A stretch of 64,000 nucleotides of DNA from JADJPO01 sp963825645 (GCA_963825645.1 CAWGTT010000010.1:62001-126000), one strand, 5' to 3'; counted from the stretch's first letter, positions 15,159 to 24,494 are shown. Notes: generated by a model not told the origin, from the letters alone. A program made the numbers and translations.

Positions 15159-17756
15159 GTGGCCAGCCCTCACGCCAGGCTGCCGATCTCGGGCGACGAC
15201 GGCCCGGTTCACCGAGTGGCCGCCCCGGCGCCGGAGAACCCGTGGCGCATCGTGCTCCGCCTCCAAGACCGGCATCGGTACCTGCGGCTGCTGGAACCAC
15301 GCGCCAGCAGCGCGCACCCTACCCGAGGCGCTCCCGCCCGCCCCGCGGGCCCGGACACCGCGGGCCGCTCGGGCACCGCCGGCCGCACGGACGACGAGGA
15401 GACCGCTGCTGCCGAACCGTCGCCGCAGCTTGACCTCGACGCGCCCATGGCCCGGTGGGACCATCACCTGCTGCGCGCCCCGGCCGCGATGACCCGCACG
15501 GTGACGAACTCCCCCGACTCCGAGCAGGTGGTCGACTACCTCGCGCACTCCGCCGACATGACGATGCGCGGCGGCCTCGCTGCCGCCCTCACCTACCCGC
15601 TGTCCGCCTGCGCGCTCGCCGAGCACTACGTCTTCCGGCGCCTGGGCGGGTCCTCGACCGGTGCCGTCGCGGCCGCCGCGACCGCCGCGGCCGAGCTGGG
15701 CCGAACCACCCCGCCGCACGAGGAGCCGCTCCTGCCACCCGGTGCGCCGCGGTCGGCCGCCCCGGACCGCGCTGAACCCGGAACCCGCTATGTGCAACCG
15801 GGTTTCGCCGGACTGGCGGAGACGGTCGGTTGGCTGGCCGGACAGGACATGGCCGGTCAGGCGCTGACCCCGGAACGGCTCACCGAGCCGCTGCCGGACT
15901 GGCCCGAACGCGAACGCCTCTCCCGGCTGTTCCGCCCCGCGCCGGCCACCCGGCCGCTGTACCGCACCGTGGTCGCGGCGCTCCGGATGCCTATGGGCAG
16001 CTCTGCCCTGCGACGCTGGATCCCGTTGCTGGGCAGCCTGTTCGCAGCCCCCACACGGATGGCCCGGGCGGTCACCGCCCTGGTCTGGGCCGGCGCGCTG
16101 GTGGTGTGGCTGGGGCTGACCGTCACCTTTCTGCGAGCGGCCGGACCGGCCGCCGCCGGCATCTCCCTGCCGGCTGCGCTGCTCACCTCGCTCGCGCTGC
16201 TGGCGACGTTCGTCATCGCCGCCGGTGCGGCCACCGTCGCCGCCTATCTGGTGGGGCTGCGCACGTTCCTCGACGAGCACGCCGAGCTGGAGCACTTCGG
16301 GCTGGTGCCTGGCGTCGAGCTGCCGGACATGGCGCCGTCCCGGGGGCTGGCGGCCCGGCTGGACCGGCTCGCCGGCCTACCCGAACCGGACGGCGTGCCA
16401 CCACTGGTCAGCTGGCTGGCCGACCGGATCGACGACCTGGCCGGCATCGCGCCCGTCGCCGACCAGGCGATGGGGCCCGACCGACCGGCGCTGACCTTCG
16501 GCGAGCTGTGGCTCGGCCGGCTCGGAACGGCCTCCGCCGCAGAGGCCGAACTGCTGCGCCGCGCCGCGGAAGACCCGCAACGGCGCACCATCGACCTGGT
16601 CCTCACTGCCACCGACACCGGGCAGGGCCGCCCCTACTCGTTGCCGTTCCTGACCGCAGAGCGCGCAGAGCGGGCCGGCGCGAGCCGGTTCCTGTTCTGC
16701 CGCACCTGCCTGACCGCAGTGCTCCCGGTGCGGGTGGTCTCCCAGATGATCAATGCGTCCCCGGCGCAGGCGCGCGAGTCCACCTGCCCCCGCCACGACG
16801 GTGAGCTGCTGCAAGAGGTCCCCGACTCGTGGGACTTCCCGGTGGTGGCCGCCGTCCGCCTGAGCATGTCGGTGCCCGGCCTGCTGCGCGCCGTCCCGCT
16901 CTACACCCTGGACGTCGAGTCGCCAGAACCTCTGCAGGACCTCTACGGCCGGGTGCTCGGCAGCCCGCCGGCCCCGACGAACGTCTACGTACCGAGGGTC
17001 CAGTGGTTCGCCGACGGTGGACTCACCAGCAGCTTCCCGGTGCATGCCTTCGACACCCTGCTGCCGCGCTGGCCGACCTTCGGGCTCAACCTGGACCACC
17101 TGCACACCGCCCCGCGACCGGACGAGCCGCACCAGCTCGCCGAGTGGGTCACTCTTCCGGAGCAGGACGCTGCGCCGCGAGCCCGGTCCTGGCGGCGGGT
17201 CACCGGTCCGTTCTCCTACGCGAGCGCCCTGCTCGGCAGCGCGTCCGGATGGCGCGACGCCATGCAGGCCGACCTGCCCGGATGGCGCGGCCGGGTGGCG
17301 ATCGTGCGGCACACGGTGGCCGAGGGCGCAGCCACCGTGTTCCTGCCGCAGCCGACGATCCTCGCCCTGGCCCTGCGCGGGCACCAGGCGGGGGTGCGGC
17401 TGCGCGAGCGGTTCACCGGGCTGGACGGCGACGTGCAGACCCAGACCCAGACCGACCGCTACCGCTGGACCCGGCTGCGGATGGCCCTGCGCCAGTACCG
17501 CGGACTGAGCCTGGACATCGCGGCCCGGCTGCCGCTGTACAGCGAGCTGGCCGCCCGCTACCAGATCCCCACGGCGCTGACCACGTGGTTCACCCCACCG
17601 GTCCGGCCGGGGACGGTCGATCCGGCCTGGCCGGACGCCGCAGCCACGCTCACCCACCTGCGGGCGCTGTCCGCCGGCGGGGTCCTGGACTGGGACACCG
17701 ACTACGGCGCCCCGCCCACCGAGGTCGACCTGCGGATCATGCCGGACGGCGGTTGA
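15159..17756 (+). CDS. Patatin-like phospholipase domain membrane protein
   Basis: About 865 residues. The stretch MTMRGGLAAALTYPL followed by GGSSTGA gives the patatin glycine-rich loop and GxSxG serine motif, and WFADGGLTSSFPVHAF supplies the catalytic DGG, separated by ~480 residues. Between them lie two strong membrane segments (around residues 310-365) and a CRTC...CPRH Cys/His cluster that could bind a metal. The protein is far larger than ordinary patatins (~300 residues). It resembles long actinobacterial proteins sometimes labelled RpoH-suppressor-like. A lipid acyl hydrolase role is inferred. GTG 15159 follows GAGGGG; GTG 15135 and 15150 are alternatives. Its 3' end overlaps the convergent flavoprotein gene by 20 bp. 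Confidence 0.8.
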   Translation: MASPHARLPISGDDGPVHRVAAPAPENPWRIVLRLQDRHRYLRLLEPRASSAHPTRGAPARPAGPDTAGRSGTAGRTDDEETAAAEPSPQLDLDAPMARWDHHLLRAPAAMTRTVTNSPDSEQVVDYLAHSADMTMRGGLAAALTYPLSACALAEHYVFRRLGGSSTGAVAAAATAAAELGRTTPPHEEPLLPPGAPRSAAPDRAEPGTRYVQPGFAGLAETVGWLAGQDMAGQALTPERLTEPLPDWPERERLSRLFRPAPATRPLYRTVVAALRMPMGSSALRRWIPLLGSLFAAPTRMARAVTALVWAGALVVWLGLTVTFLRAAGPAAAGISLPAALLTSLALLATFVIAAGAATVAAYLVGLRTFLDEHAELEHFGLVPGVELPDMAPSRGLAARLDRLAGLPEPDGVPPLVSWLADRIDDLAGIAPVADQAMGPDRPALTFGELWLGRLGTASAAEAELLRRAAEDPQRRTIDLVLTATDTGQGRPYSLPFLTAERAERAGASRFLFCRTCLTAVLPVRVVSQMINASPAQARESTCPRHDGELLQEVPDSWDFPVVAAVRLSMSVPGLLRAVPLYTLDVESPEPLQDLYGRVLGSPPAPTNVYVPRVQWFADGGLTSSFPVHAFDTLLPRWPTFGLNLDHLHTAPRPDEPHQLAEWVTLPEQDAAPRARSWRRVTGPFSYASALLGSASGWRDAMQADLPGWRGRVAIVRHTVAEGAATVFLPQPTILALALRGHQAGVRLRERFTGLDGDVQTQTQTDRYRWTRLRMALRQYRGLSLDIAARLPLYSELAARYQIPTALTTWFTPPVRPGTVDPAWPDAAATLTHLRALSAGGVLDWDTDYGAPPTEVDLRIMPDGG

Positions 17757-19182
17757 GGCGTCCCCCGTCTGCGAGGGTTCGCGCCATGCAGGTCTGGACG
17801 GCCGCTGCCCAGGTGCCGTCCGGTGCATCGATGTCGATCAGCGTGGCGGCCGGCAGGCCCGCCGTGGCCGCCAGCACGAGCTGACCGGCCGCCTCGGAGG
17901 CGCCGGCACCGACCAGCACCGCGCCGATGAGTACCCGGCCGCCGTGGCCTCCACGGCCGAGCAGCGACCGCCGGGCGCCTCCGCCGGCTGGAGCCACCAC
18001 GAGCTGCACCGACGTCCCCTCGCCCGGACCCTCGCCGACGCCGCAGATCGCGTCATCGGGCACATCGACCTGACCCACGACGGCCACCTCCGGGTCGGTC
18101 CGAGTGATCCGGGCGGGTATCGGCATCTCATATCCCACCCCGCCACCGCGCCGGTCGCCCGCGGCCACGTTGGCGGCCACGACCCGGGCCATCGGCCCCG
18201 GGCCGGCCCCGTAGACCATCAGACCGGTCACCTCACCGCAGGCGAACACCGCGCCCGACCCGGCGCGGAGCCGGTCGTCGACCACGACCTGGCCGGACGC
18301 ACCGACCTCGACCCCCGCCGCGGCCAGGTCCAGCCCCGCGTAGCGGGCCCGCCGCCCTGTGGCCAGCACGAACGCTTCGGCGGCGACGTCACCGCCGGGA
18401 TCGATGCCGACCCAGGCACCGCCGTCCAGGGTCGGGGCGATACTCGCCAGCCGGGCTCGGGTGATCATGCGGACCCCGTCGTCGCGCAGCGCGTCCACGA
18501 CGACCTGCGCCGCGTCGTCCGGCAGGTCGGCGAGCGGCCGTGGGCCGGATTCGATCAAGGTCACCGTGGACCCGAGCCGTGCCAGGCCCTGGGCGATCTC
18601 GCAACCATGCGCCCCGCCGCCGAAGACCACCACCGAGTCGGGCCGCCGCGGCAGGTCGAGCACGGAGTCGGCCACGTGCAGCCGGGTCTGACCGATGCCG
18701 CTCACCGATGGGACCGTCGGCGCCGCGCCGGTGGCCAGCACCACCCGCCGTGGCTCGAGCAGATGGGTCTGCACCTCACCCCCGGCGGGGTCGGCCAGGT
18801 CCACACTGAGCCGGCCACGGTCGAGCATCCGCACCCGACCCGAGACGACGGCCACTGCGGCGCTGCGCAGCGAGCCGGCACCGAAGGCGGCGTCGACCTG
18901 CCCGCGGACGGCGGCGAGCTCGGCCTGCATCTGGGTCCAGTCCAGGCCACGCTCGGCCCAGGTGCGCAGCAGCGGCCCGACCCAATGGCTCGGAAGGGGG
19001 TGCGCCACGCCGGTGTCGTGGGTGTGTGTCAGGTCCGGGGTGTGCGCGAGAAGGACGACGCGACCCGCTCGCTCGCCGTCCAGCCGGTGGGCGATCTCGC
19101 GGGCCACGGCAACCGCGTCCGGCCCGGGGTGCGGGCCGTCGCCGACCACCACGACGTCGGCCGTGGCGAACGGGGAGGTCAT
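17737..19182 (-). CDS. Pyridine nucleotide-disulfide oxidoreductase-like flavoprotein
   Basis: A 481-residue protein with the two-dinucleotide-fold layout of dihydrolipoamide dehydrogenase and mercuric reductase relatives. The NAD(P) fold (VVFGGGAHGCEIA near 175), the ATGAAP motif near 145 and the second FAD motif (FACGEVTGLM) are good. The first FAD motif is degenerate: GDGPHPGPDA replaces GxGxxG. No redox-active CxxxxC pair is present. FAD binding or disulfide chemistry may therefore differ or be lost. The start is ATG 19182 after AGGAC. It lies 68 bp downstream of the ABC-2 permease and may be in its operon. Substrate unknown. Confidence 0.8.
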   Translation of the reverse strand: MTSPFATADVVVVGDGPHPGPDAVAVAREIAHRLDGERAGRVVLLAHTPDLTHTHDTGVAHPLPSHWVGPLLRTWAERGLDWTQMQAELAAVRGQVDAAFGAGSLRSAAVAVVSGRVRMLDRGRLSVDLADPAGGEVQTHLLEPRRVVLATGAAPTVPSVSGIGQTRLHVADSVLDLPRRPDSVVVFGGGAHGCEIAQGLARLGSTVTLIESGPRPLADLPDDAAQVVVDALRDDGVRMITRARLASIAPTLDGGAWVGIDPGGDVAAEAFVLATGRRARYAGLDLAAAGVEVGASGQVVVDDRLRAGSGAVFACGEVTGLMVYGAGPGPMARVVAANVAAGDRRGGGVGYEMPIPARITRTDPEVAVVGQVDVPDDAICGVGEGPGEGTSVQLVVAPAGGGARRSLLGRGGHGGRVLIGAVLVGAGASEAAGQLVLAATAGLPAATLIDIDAPDGTWAAAVQTCMARTLADGGRLNRRPA

Positions 19183-19250
19183 GTCCTGGCTATCGGAGGC
19201 CCGCAGGACCGCCTTGACCCCCGGCCCGACCGGGCACCCACACCGCCAGG

Positions 19251-20504
19251 TCAGCGCCCTGACATCTCCTGCTCGACCGGCCTCGCCGGCTCCAAGGCCT
19301 CCGACGACGGCCGCGATGTCGCCCGCCAGGCGTCCCGCAACGGCACCTTGCGACCGATGCGCAGGATGGCCCCCGCGTAGATCCGGCCGCTCACCACAAC
19401 CAATACCCAGGCCGACAGCAGGACCAGCGCCACGGATAGGCCGATCTCCCACCAGGGGGCCACGCCCAGGGCGATCCGGGCCGGCATCACGATGGGGGCC
19501 CACATCGGCAGTAGCGAGAAGATGTGCGCCCAGGCGTTGGTGGGGTCGTCCAGGCCGACCAGCCCGATGAAGTAGCCGGGCAGCAACAGCACGGTGGGCA
19601 GCATGGCCACACCCTGAACGTCCTCCTGACGGCTGACCGTGGCACCCAGCGCCGCGTAGACGACCGCGTAGAACGTGTAGCCGAGCAGGAACCAGGCCAC
19701 CATGGCGATCACCGCCGTGACGCCGATACTCGGCAGGGCATCCAGGCCCGGGACGTCGACCAGCCTAACCGTCACCAGCGCAGCGGCTCCCAGCGCACAG
19801 ACCTCGGCCAGCCCGAGCAGGCCGATCCCGAGCACCTTGCCGGCCAGGACCTCCGAGGGCCGGGCCCGGGAGAGCACCACCTCGACCACCCGGCTGGACT
19901 TCTCCTCCATGACCCCGACCAGCACGAACTGCCCGAACATGAGGATCGCGATGTACATCACGATCACGACGGCTACCGCGCCGATCTGTCGCGGGACGCG
20001 CTGCGGGTCCGGCGGCACGAGTGTCGTGCTCGCCGGCGGGGCAGGGGCGACGAGCCGGACGACATCGGCGGGGGACAGGCCCAGCTCGGCGGCCACCTCC
20101 GACCGCTCGACCTGCTGCACCGCCGCGGACACGACCGACTCGACCCGGGCATCGACGGTGTCCTTCCAGACCAGCTCCGACCCCGCAGACCCGTCGACCA
20201 CGAGCACGTCGACCGTCCCGTCCCGAACCGCCACTTCACCGGTCGCCCGGTCCGGGTAGGGCTGCACCCGCACCGTCAGCCCGGATGCCGAGCTGAGCCC
20301 CTCGATGGTGCGCGTCAGGGCGCTGTCCGCGGTCTGCCCGGTCACGCCCACCACCGTGGTGGACGGCCGTCCCGCCAGCGCCGACACCAGTGGGCCGAGC
20401 GCCAGCACCACACCGACCGACAGGAGCAGGGTGATGACGAACGACTTGCTGCGACCCCGCTGCACAAGCTCGCGCCGGGCCAGCAGCCAGGTCTGCTGGA
20501 TCAT
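19251..20504 (-). CDS. ABC-2 type exporter permease (NatB/YhaP-like)
   Basis: A 417-residue permease. One membrane segment near residues 22-45 is followed by a large extracytoplasmic domain (to ~190) and five or six membrane segments. The sequence VMEEKSSRVVEVVLSRARPSEVLAGKVLG after the second segment is typical of ABC-2/NatB-type permeases. ATG 20504 overlaps the ATPase stop as ATGA, so the pair is coupled. Substrate unknown; relatives export sodium, peptides or drugs. Confidence 0.92.
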   Translation of the reverse strand: MIQQTWLLARRELVQRGRSKSFVITLLLSVGVVLALGPLVSALAGRPSTTVVGVTGQTADSALTRTIEGLSSASGLTVRVQPYPDRATGEVAVRDGTVDVLVVDGSAGSELVWKDTVDARVESVVSAAVQQVERSEVAAELGLSPADVVRLVAPAPPASTTLVPPDPQRVPRQIGAVAVVIVMYIAILMFGQFVLVGVMEEKSSRVVEVVLSRARPSEVLAGKVLGIGLLGLAEVCALGAAALVTVRLVDVPGLDALPSIGVTAVIAMVAWFLLGYTFYAVVYAALGATVSRQEDVQGVAMLPTVLLLPGYFIGLVGLDDPTNAWAHIFSLLPMWAPIVMPARIALGVAPWWEIGLSVALVLLSAWVLVVVSGRIYAGAILRIGRKVPLRDAWRATSRPSSEALEPARPVEQEMSGR

Positions 20505-21382
20505 GTGGTCACCGCCTCGCGGAACAGGTCGGGCAACGACGGCGGCTCGAAGGCGAACGCGTCGACCCGGCCCTGCCGGGCCGCCGCCCGGAGCAGTTCC
20601 TCGAGAGGGACGTCGCGGTCGACCAGGTACCGTCCACCGCGGCCCCGCTCGGTGATCTCGACCGCCGGCACCGGGGGCCGCCACGGGCGCCCGTCCACCG
20701 ACACCTCCAGCACCCGATGACCGGCTCGTGAGCGCAGCGTCTCCAGCTCGCCGGCGAGCACGACCCGACCACCGTCGATGACGACCACGTCCTGACAGAC
20801 ATCTTCGACCAGGTCGAGCTGGTGGCTGGAGAACAGGATCGAGGTGCCCGCAGCAGCCATCTCGCGCAGGGTGACCGACATGGTCTGGACCGCGATCGGG
20901 TCGAGGCCCGAGAACGGCTCGTCGAGCACCGCCAGGATCGGGTCGTGCACGAGCGCGACGGCGAGCTGGACCCGTTGCTGGTTTCCGTGCGAGAGCTCCT
21001 CGAGCCGGGACGACGCCCGATCGGCCAGCCCGAACCGGTCCAGCCATCGTCCGGCCGCCTCGCGGGCCGGGCCGGCGGCGAGCCCGGACAGCCGCGCGAA
21101 GTGGACGAGCTGCTCCTGAAGACGCATCCGGGGGTAGAGGCCGCGTTCCTCAGGCATGTACCCGAAGCGCAACCTGGTGCGGCGGTCCAGCGGGTTCCCC
21201 TGCCATGTCAGCTCGCCACGGTCGGGGAAGGCCAGCCCCATCACGCAGCGCATCGCAGTCGTCTTGCCGGCCCCGTTGGGACCCAGAAACCCGACCACGC
21301 GCCCAGGACGGACCTCGAGATCAACGCTGGCCAGCGCTGTGACGTCCCCGTAGCGCTTGACCAGACCGTGGACACTCAGCAC
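20501..21382 (-). CDS. ABC exporter ATP-binding protein
   Basis: A 293-residue ATPase partner of the 19251-20504 permease. Walker A is GPNGAGKTT, the signature is LSHGNQQRV (LSGGQ variant), Walker B is LAVLDEPFSGLDP and the switch His is in SSHQLDLVED. A C-terminal ~70-residue extension is like that of NatA/YhaQ-type exporters. The start is GTG 21382, which places GGAGG six bases upstream and begins the usual VLSVHGLVKRYG sequence. Driving efflux of an unidentified substrate is inferred. Confidence 0.94.
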   Translation of the reverse strand: MLSVHGLVKRYGDVTALASVDLEVRPGRVVGFLGPNGAGKTTAMRCVMGLAFPDRGELTWQGNPLDRRTRLRFGYMPEERGLYPRMRLQEQLVHFARLSGLAAGPAREAAGRWLDRFGLADRASSRLEELSHGNQQRVQLAVALVHDPILAVLDEPFSGLDPIAVQTMSVTLREMAAAGTSILFSSHQLDLVEDVCQDVVVIDGGRVVLAGELETLRSRAGHRVLEVSVDGRPWRPPVPAVEITERGRGGRYLVDRDVPLEELLRAAARQGRVDAFAFEPPSLPDLFREAVTT

Positions 21383-21458
21383 GGCGCATGCCTCCGTCCT
21401 AGAGGCCTTCAGCCTTACCGCCTTCCGGTGCGCCCACAAGGACCGGACATCCCGCCGG

Positions 21459-22124
21459 CTACCGCAGACCGCCCGACTCGACCCGGGCGATGAGCCGGCG
21501 CACCGACTCCGGTGGCGTGGCGCCGTCCGGCACCCACGGGGCGGGCTCGACCGGCGCGGCGACCGTGCGCAGCGGCACCACCCCCGACCAGGCGTCGGTG
21601 GGCTCCTCCGGGGCGGACGGCGGACCGGTCCGCACCTTGACCGTCCAGAACCCCTCGGTGATCGGCAGGGCCATCGCCAGGGTCGCGGCGCGCTCCTTCG
21701 CCGAGGTGGGTTGCACCTCCGCGGTGCGTCCGGGGATCAGCCGCTCGCTCAGCAGGTCGAGCGCGTCCGCCTTCTCCGCCCCTGACAGGGGGATGAGCCG
21801 GCCCCGCAGCACCGCCGACCGGTAGTTCGCCGAGGACTCGAACGCGCTGTGCGCCACCACGATCCCGTCGAGGGCGATCACGCTGAGCGCCGCGGGCGCA
21901 CCGGCCGCCACCCGCCGCAGCGCTCCCGCCCCGGTCGAGCCGTGCAGCAGCACCCGGTCGCCGTCGCGGGCGAACAGCATCGGCACGACCAACGGCTCGC
22001 CGGCCATGACGGTGGCCAGGGTGCCGACCGGCACCGCGTCGAGCAGGGCGTCGAGGTCCTCGCGCTCAGCCCGGGATCGCTCGCCGTGCCGTGTGATCGT
22101 GTGCGGACTGCTCGGTCCATCCAT
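21459..22124 (-). CDS. Pyridoxamine 5'-phosphate oxidase-like FMN-binding protein
   Basis: A 221-residue split-barrel flavin-binding protein. The order VGTLATVMAGEPLVVPMLFA, DRVLLHGSTGAG and ALSVIALDGIVVAHSAFESS...YRSAVLRGR is typical of the FMN-binding PNPOx-like family that includes FMN- and F420-dependent oxidoreductases. It is not canonical PdxH. Its role is unknown. ATG 22124 is chosen over GTG 22130; neither has a strong ribosome site. Confidence 0.85.
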   Translation of the reverse strand: MDGPSSPHTITRHGERSRAEREDLDALLDAVPVGTLATVMAGEPLVVPMLFARDGDRVLLHGSTGAGALRRVAAGAPAALSVIALDGIVVAHSAFESSANYRSAVLRGRLIPLSGAEKADALDLLSERLIPGRTAEVQPTSAKERAATLAMALPITEGFWTVKVRTGPPSAPEEPTDAWSGVVPLRTVAAPVEPAPWVPDGATPPESVRRLIARVESGGLR

Positions 22125-22169
22125 GCCCACATCTCACGCGAAGGTGCGCGGCGGGACAAGGACAACGCC

Positions 22170-22685
22170 TCAGAACAGGTGGTCGCGTTCCAGGTCCAGC
22201 AGGAACTGCTTGCGGTCCAGCCCCCCGCCGTAACCGGTGAGCGACCCATCGGCGCCGATCACGCGGTGGCACGGGACGACGATCGACAGCGGGTTGGCCC
22301 CGTTCGCCAGCCCAACGGCCCGGGACGCCGCCGGCCCCAGCCCGAGCCGGCGCGCGACGTCCCCGTAGGTGGCGGTCTGGCCGTAACCGATCTCGCGCAG
22401 AGCCGTCCAGACCCGGTGCTGGAACGGGGTGCCGTGGGGGGCCGTCGGCAGGGCGAAGGCGAGGCGTGCGCGGGCGAAGTACTCGGCCAGCTGAGCGGCG
22501 GCCGCCGCCAGCACGTCATCGTCGCCCGTCCCTTGATAGGCCTCGGCGGGTGTGTCGCGGCGGCCGCGCCCGGGCGAGGTCGGCTGCCGGTGATCCTCGA
22601 AGTAGACGCCGCACAGTGCGCTGCCGTCACTGACCAGGGTGAGTGGGCCGACCGGGCTGTCGACCACGGTCCAGATCTGGGACAC
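22170..22685 (-). CDS. ogt: Methylated-DNA--protein-cysteine methyltransferase
   Basis: A 171-residue suicide DNA repair protein that removes alkyl groups from O6-alkylguanine (and O4-alkylthymine). The acceptor Cys is in IVVPCHRVIGADGSLTGYGG, with the helix-turn-helix and Arg finger region at YGDVARRLGLGPAASRAVG. Length matches stand-alone Ogt without an Ada domain. GTG 22685 starts the conserved SQIWTVVDSPVG sequence. It is divergent from the FUSC gene. Confidence 0.96.
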   Translation of the reverse strand: MSQIWTVVDSPVGPLTLVSDGSALCGVYFEDHRQPTSPGRGRRDTPAEAYQGTGDDDVLAAAAAQLAEYFARARLAFALPTAPHGTPFQHRVWTALREIGYGQTATYGDVARRLGLGPAASRAVGLANGANPLSIVVPCHRVIGADGSLTGYGGGLDRKQFLLDLERDHLF

Positions 22686-22767
22686 GTCGTGATTCTCGCC
22701 CAGTTCCCGGCTTCTCGTCTGGATTGCTCTGGTGAGAGCGTGGATGCCCAGGTGAGAGTGTGGCCCA

Positions 22768-23907
22768 GTGGCCGATCCGATCGACCGGGCAACTGCCGAG
22801 AGCCGTCTCGAGGACCTCGTCGAGCGCGCGCGCCTGCGAGGGAGCCGTTCGCTGCGGGCCCGGGTGGGACGGGTCCGGCTCAAGGCCTGGCACATCGGTC
22901 AGGCGGCGGTCGCCGCCGGGCTGGCCTGGTTCGTCGCACGGCACGTGGTCGGCCACCCGGAGCCGGTCTTCGCCCCGATCGTCGCTCTGATCTGCCTCGG
23001 CATGAGCTATGGGCAACGGCTACGCCGGGTGGCCGAGGTAACGGTCGGCGTGGCGATCGGCGTGCTGGTCGCCGACCTGTTCGTCGCCGTCGCCGGCTAC
23101 GGCGCCTGGCAGATCGCCCTGGTCGTGGCCACGTCGATGACGGTTGCGCTGCTCCTCGACGCCGGGCAGCTGCTGGTGATCCAGTCCGGCGTGCAGAGCA
23201 TCTTCGTGGTCGCTCTGGCACCCGGTGCCGGGCAGACCTTCACCCGATGGCTCGACGCCGCGATCGGCGGCCTGGTCGCCCTTCTGGCGGCCGCGGTGGT
23301 GCCGTCGGCGCCGTTGCGCCAGCCGCGGCTTCAGGCGGCGCAGGTAGCGGCGACGATGGCCCGGTTGTTGCGCGGGGCCGCCGAGGCGGCCCGCCTGGAC
23401 GATGTGGAGCTGGCCACGTCGGTGCTCGGCGAGGCTCGGATGACCGAGCGGCTCGTGCGCGAGCTCGAGGAGGCCGCAGAGGAGGGCATGGACGTGATCG
23501 CGTCCTCACCGTTCCTGCGCCCGCGTCGCGCGGACGTGCACCGTGTCGCCGGCGTCATCGAACCGCTGGACCGGGCGCTTCGCGGCACCCGGGTTCTGGC
23601 CCGGCGGGTTCTCGTGGCGGCGACGACGCACGAGCTGACGCCGCCCAGCTACCTCAGGGTGATCGAGGATCTGGCCGGCGCAGTCGATGTGCTCGCCCAG
23701 GTGCTCACCGACAACGGGACCCTGGAGATCGCCCGGCCTGCACTACGCACGGTGGCCCGCGCCACCGGCGACCTGGAGCGCACCGGCCAGCTCTCCACCG
23801 AGGTGGTGCTGGGCCAGCTGCGCTCGATCATCGTCGACCTGCTGCAGGTCACCGGGATGAGCATCGACGAGTCGGTGGCGGCCATGCCGGCGGTCCGTCG
23901 CTTGTAG
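22768..23907 (+). CDS. FUSC family (aromatic acid exporter-like) membrane protein
   Basis: A 379-residue protein with a cytoplasmic N-terminus, four to six membrane segments between residues ~45 and 170 (e.g. AEVTVGVAIGVLVADLFVAV), and a long helical C-terminal cytoplasmic domain. The GQRLRRVAEVTVGVAIG stretch is the hallmark of the FUSC/ArAE_1 family, whose characterised members export aromatic acids; the substrate here is unknown. It starts at GTG 22768 just after a short imperfect tandem (GGTGAGAG.GTGG twice, 22730-22755). Confidence 0.85.
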   Translation: MADPIDRATAESRLEDLVERARLRGSRSLRARVGRVRLKAWHIGQAAVAAGLAWFVARHVVGHPEPVFAPIVALICLGMSYGQRLRRVAEVTVGVAIGVLVADLFVAVAGYGAWQIALVVATSMTVALLLDAGQLLVIQSGVQSIFVVALAPGAGQTFTRWLDAAIGGLVALLAAAVVPSAPLRQPRLQAAQVAATMARLLRGAAEAARLDDVELATSVLGEARMTERLVRELEEAAEEGMDVIASSPFLRPRRADVHRVAGVIEPLDRALRGTRVLARRVLVAATTHELTPPSYLRVIEDLAGAVDVLAQVLTDNGTLEIARPALRTVARATGDLERTGQLSTEVVLGQLRSIIVDLLQVTGMSIDESVAAMPAVRRL

Positions 23908-23931
23908 CCCTCAGGTCGACGCGCACCGCAG

Positions 23932-24219
23932 CTACTCGTCCCAGTCCCATTGGTACGGGGGTCCCGGTTGGTTGAGGCCCTTGCAGTCGAAAGAGTGGCG
24001 CCGCATCTGCCCGTCCACGTACGCCCGTGCCATCCCGTCGGCCCACCCCACGTTGGATCGGATGGTGGCGACGGAGAAGTCGCAGTAGCGGCACCGGCCG
24101 ATCCGGCGCACCTTGCTCGGCTGACCGCGGTCCAGTGCGGAGACCAGCAGGTAGACGATCCGCATGACCGGCACCACGACGACGACCGCGATGACCAGCG
24201 CGCGCAGGACCACTCCCAC
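23932..24219 (-). CDS. Small membrane protein with CCHC zinc-finger-like cluster
   Basis: About 95 residues. One N-terminal membrane segment (LRALVIAVVVVVPVMRIVYL) precedes a soluble domain with CRYC and, some 35 residues on, RHSFDC. That is a Cys-x2-Cys...His-x3-Cys set able to bind zinc. The tail ends in PPYQWDWDE. No family is recognised. The start is GTG 24219 or GTG 24213. The gene is convergent with the FUSC gene, 24 bp away. Confidence 0.65.
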   Translation of the reverse strand: MGVVLRALVIAVVVVVPVMRIVYLLVSALDRGQPSKVRRIGRCRYCDFSVATIRSNVGWADGMARAYVDGQMRRHSFDCKGLNQPGPPYQWDWDE

Positions 24220-24230
24220 CGCTCGCGCCC

Positions 24231-24471
24231 CGTCCTTTCGCCAAGAGCTTGGGCGTCCGGTGGACGGGGTCGTTGGTCCAGATGGCGTGCTCCCCCCACC
24301 GGCTTCCCCCAACTCGGCGCATGGTACATGAAGCCCGGTCGGACGTAGATCCCTGCAGGGGAGGGGTGCCCGGTCGAGCCGGCGGCGAACGCTCCCGCGC
24401 CACCGGCCGCTTCGACCACCCGGCGCGCCTCCCCGAGCACCCTTCTGGTCATCGGTGACGTTGGGACGGGT
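24231..24471. other. Intergenic region with no supported gene
   Basis: About 240 bp between the small zinc-finger protein and the B12 operon terminator. Minus-strand frames here stay open and include plausible amino acids, but none has a ribosome site plus a stop outside the neighbouring gene, and they are out of frame with it. I see no RNA gene. Confidence 0.35.
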
Positions 24472-24494
24472 TTGACACCGTAGTCGGTGGTCAA
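24472..24494 (-). terminator. Putative terminator of the B12 uptake operon
   Basis: TTGACACCG (24472-24480) and CGGTGGTCAA (24485-24494) pair with one bulged base around a 4-nt loop, 12 bp beyond the cbiZ stop at 24507. No U-run is present, so support is positional and structural only. Confidence 0.5.

Noticed and set aside
19251..21047. 598-codon minus-strand frame joining the ABC ATPase region to the permease
   Set aside because: Only the part from 20504 is the permease; the 5' half is an out-of-frame reading of the ATPase gene.
24231..24494. Possible gene on the minus strand upstream of the small zinc-finger protein
   Set aside because: The plausible frame has no stop before entering the neighbouring gene out of frame, and its start lies in a terminator-like hairpin.
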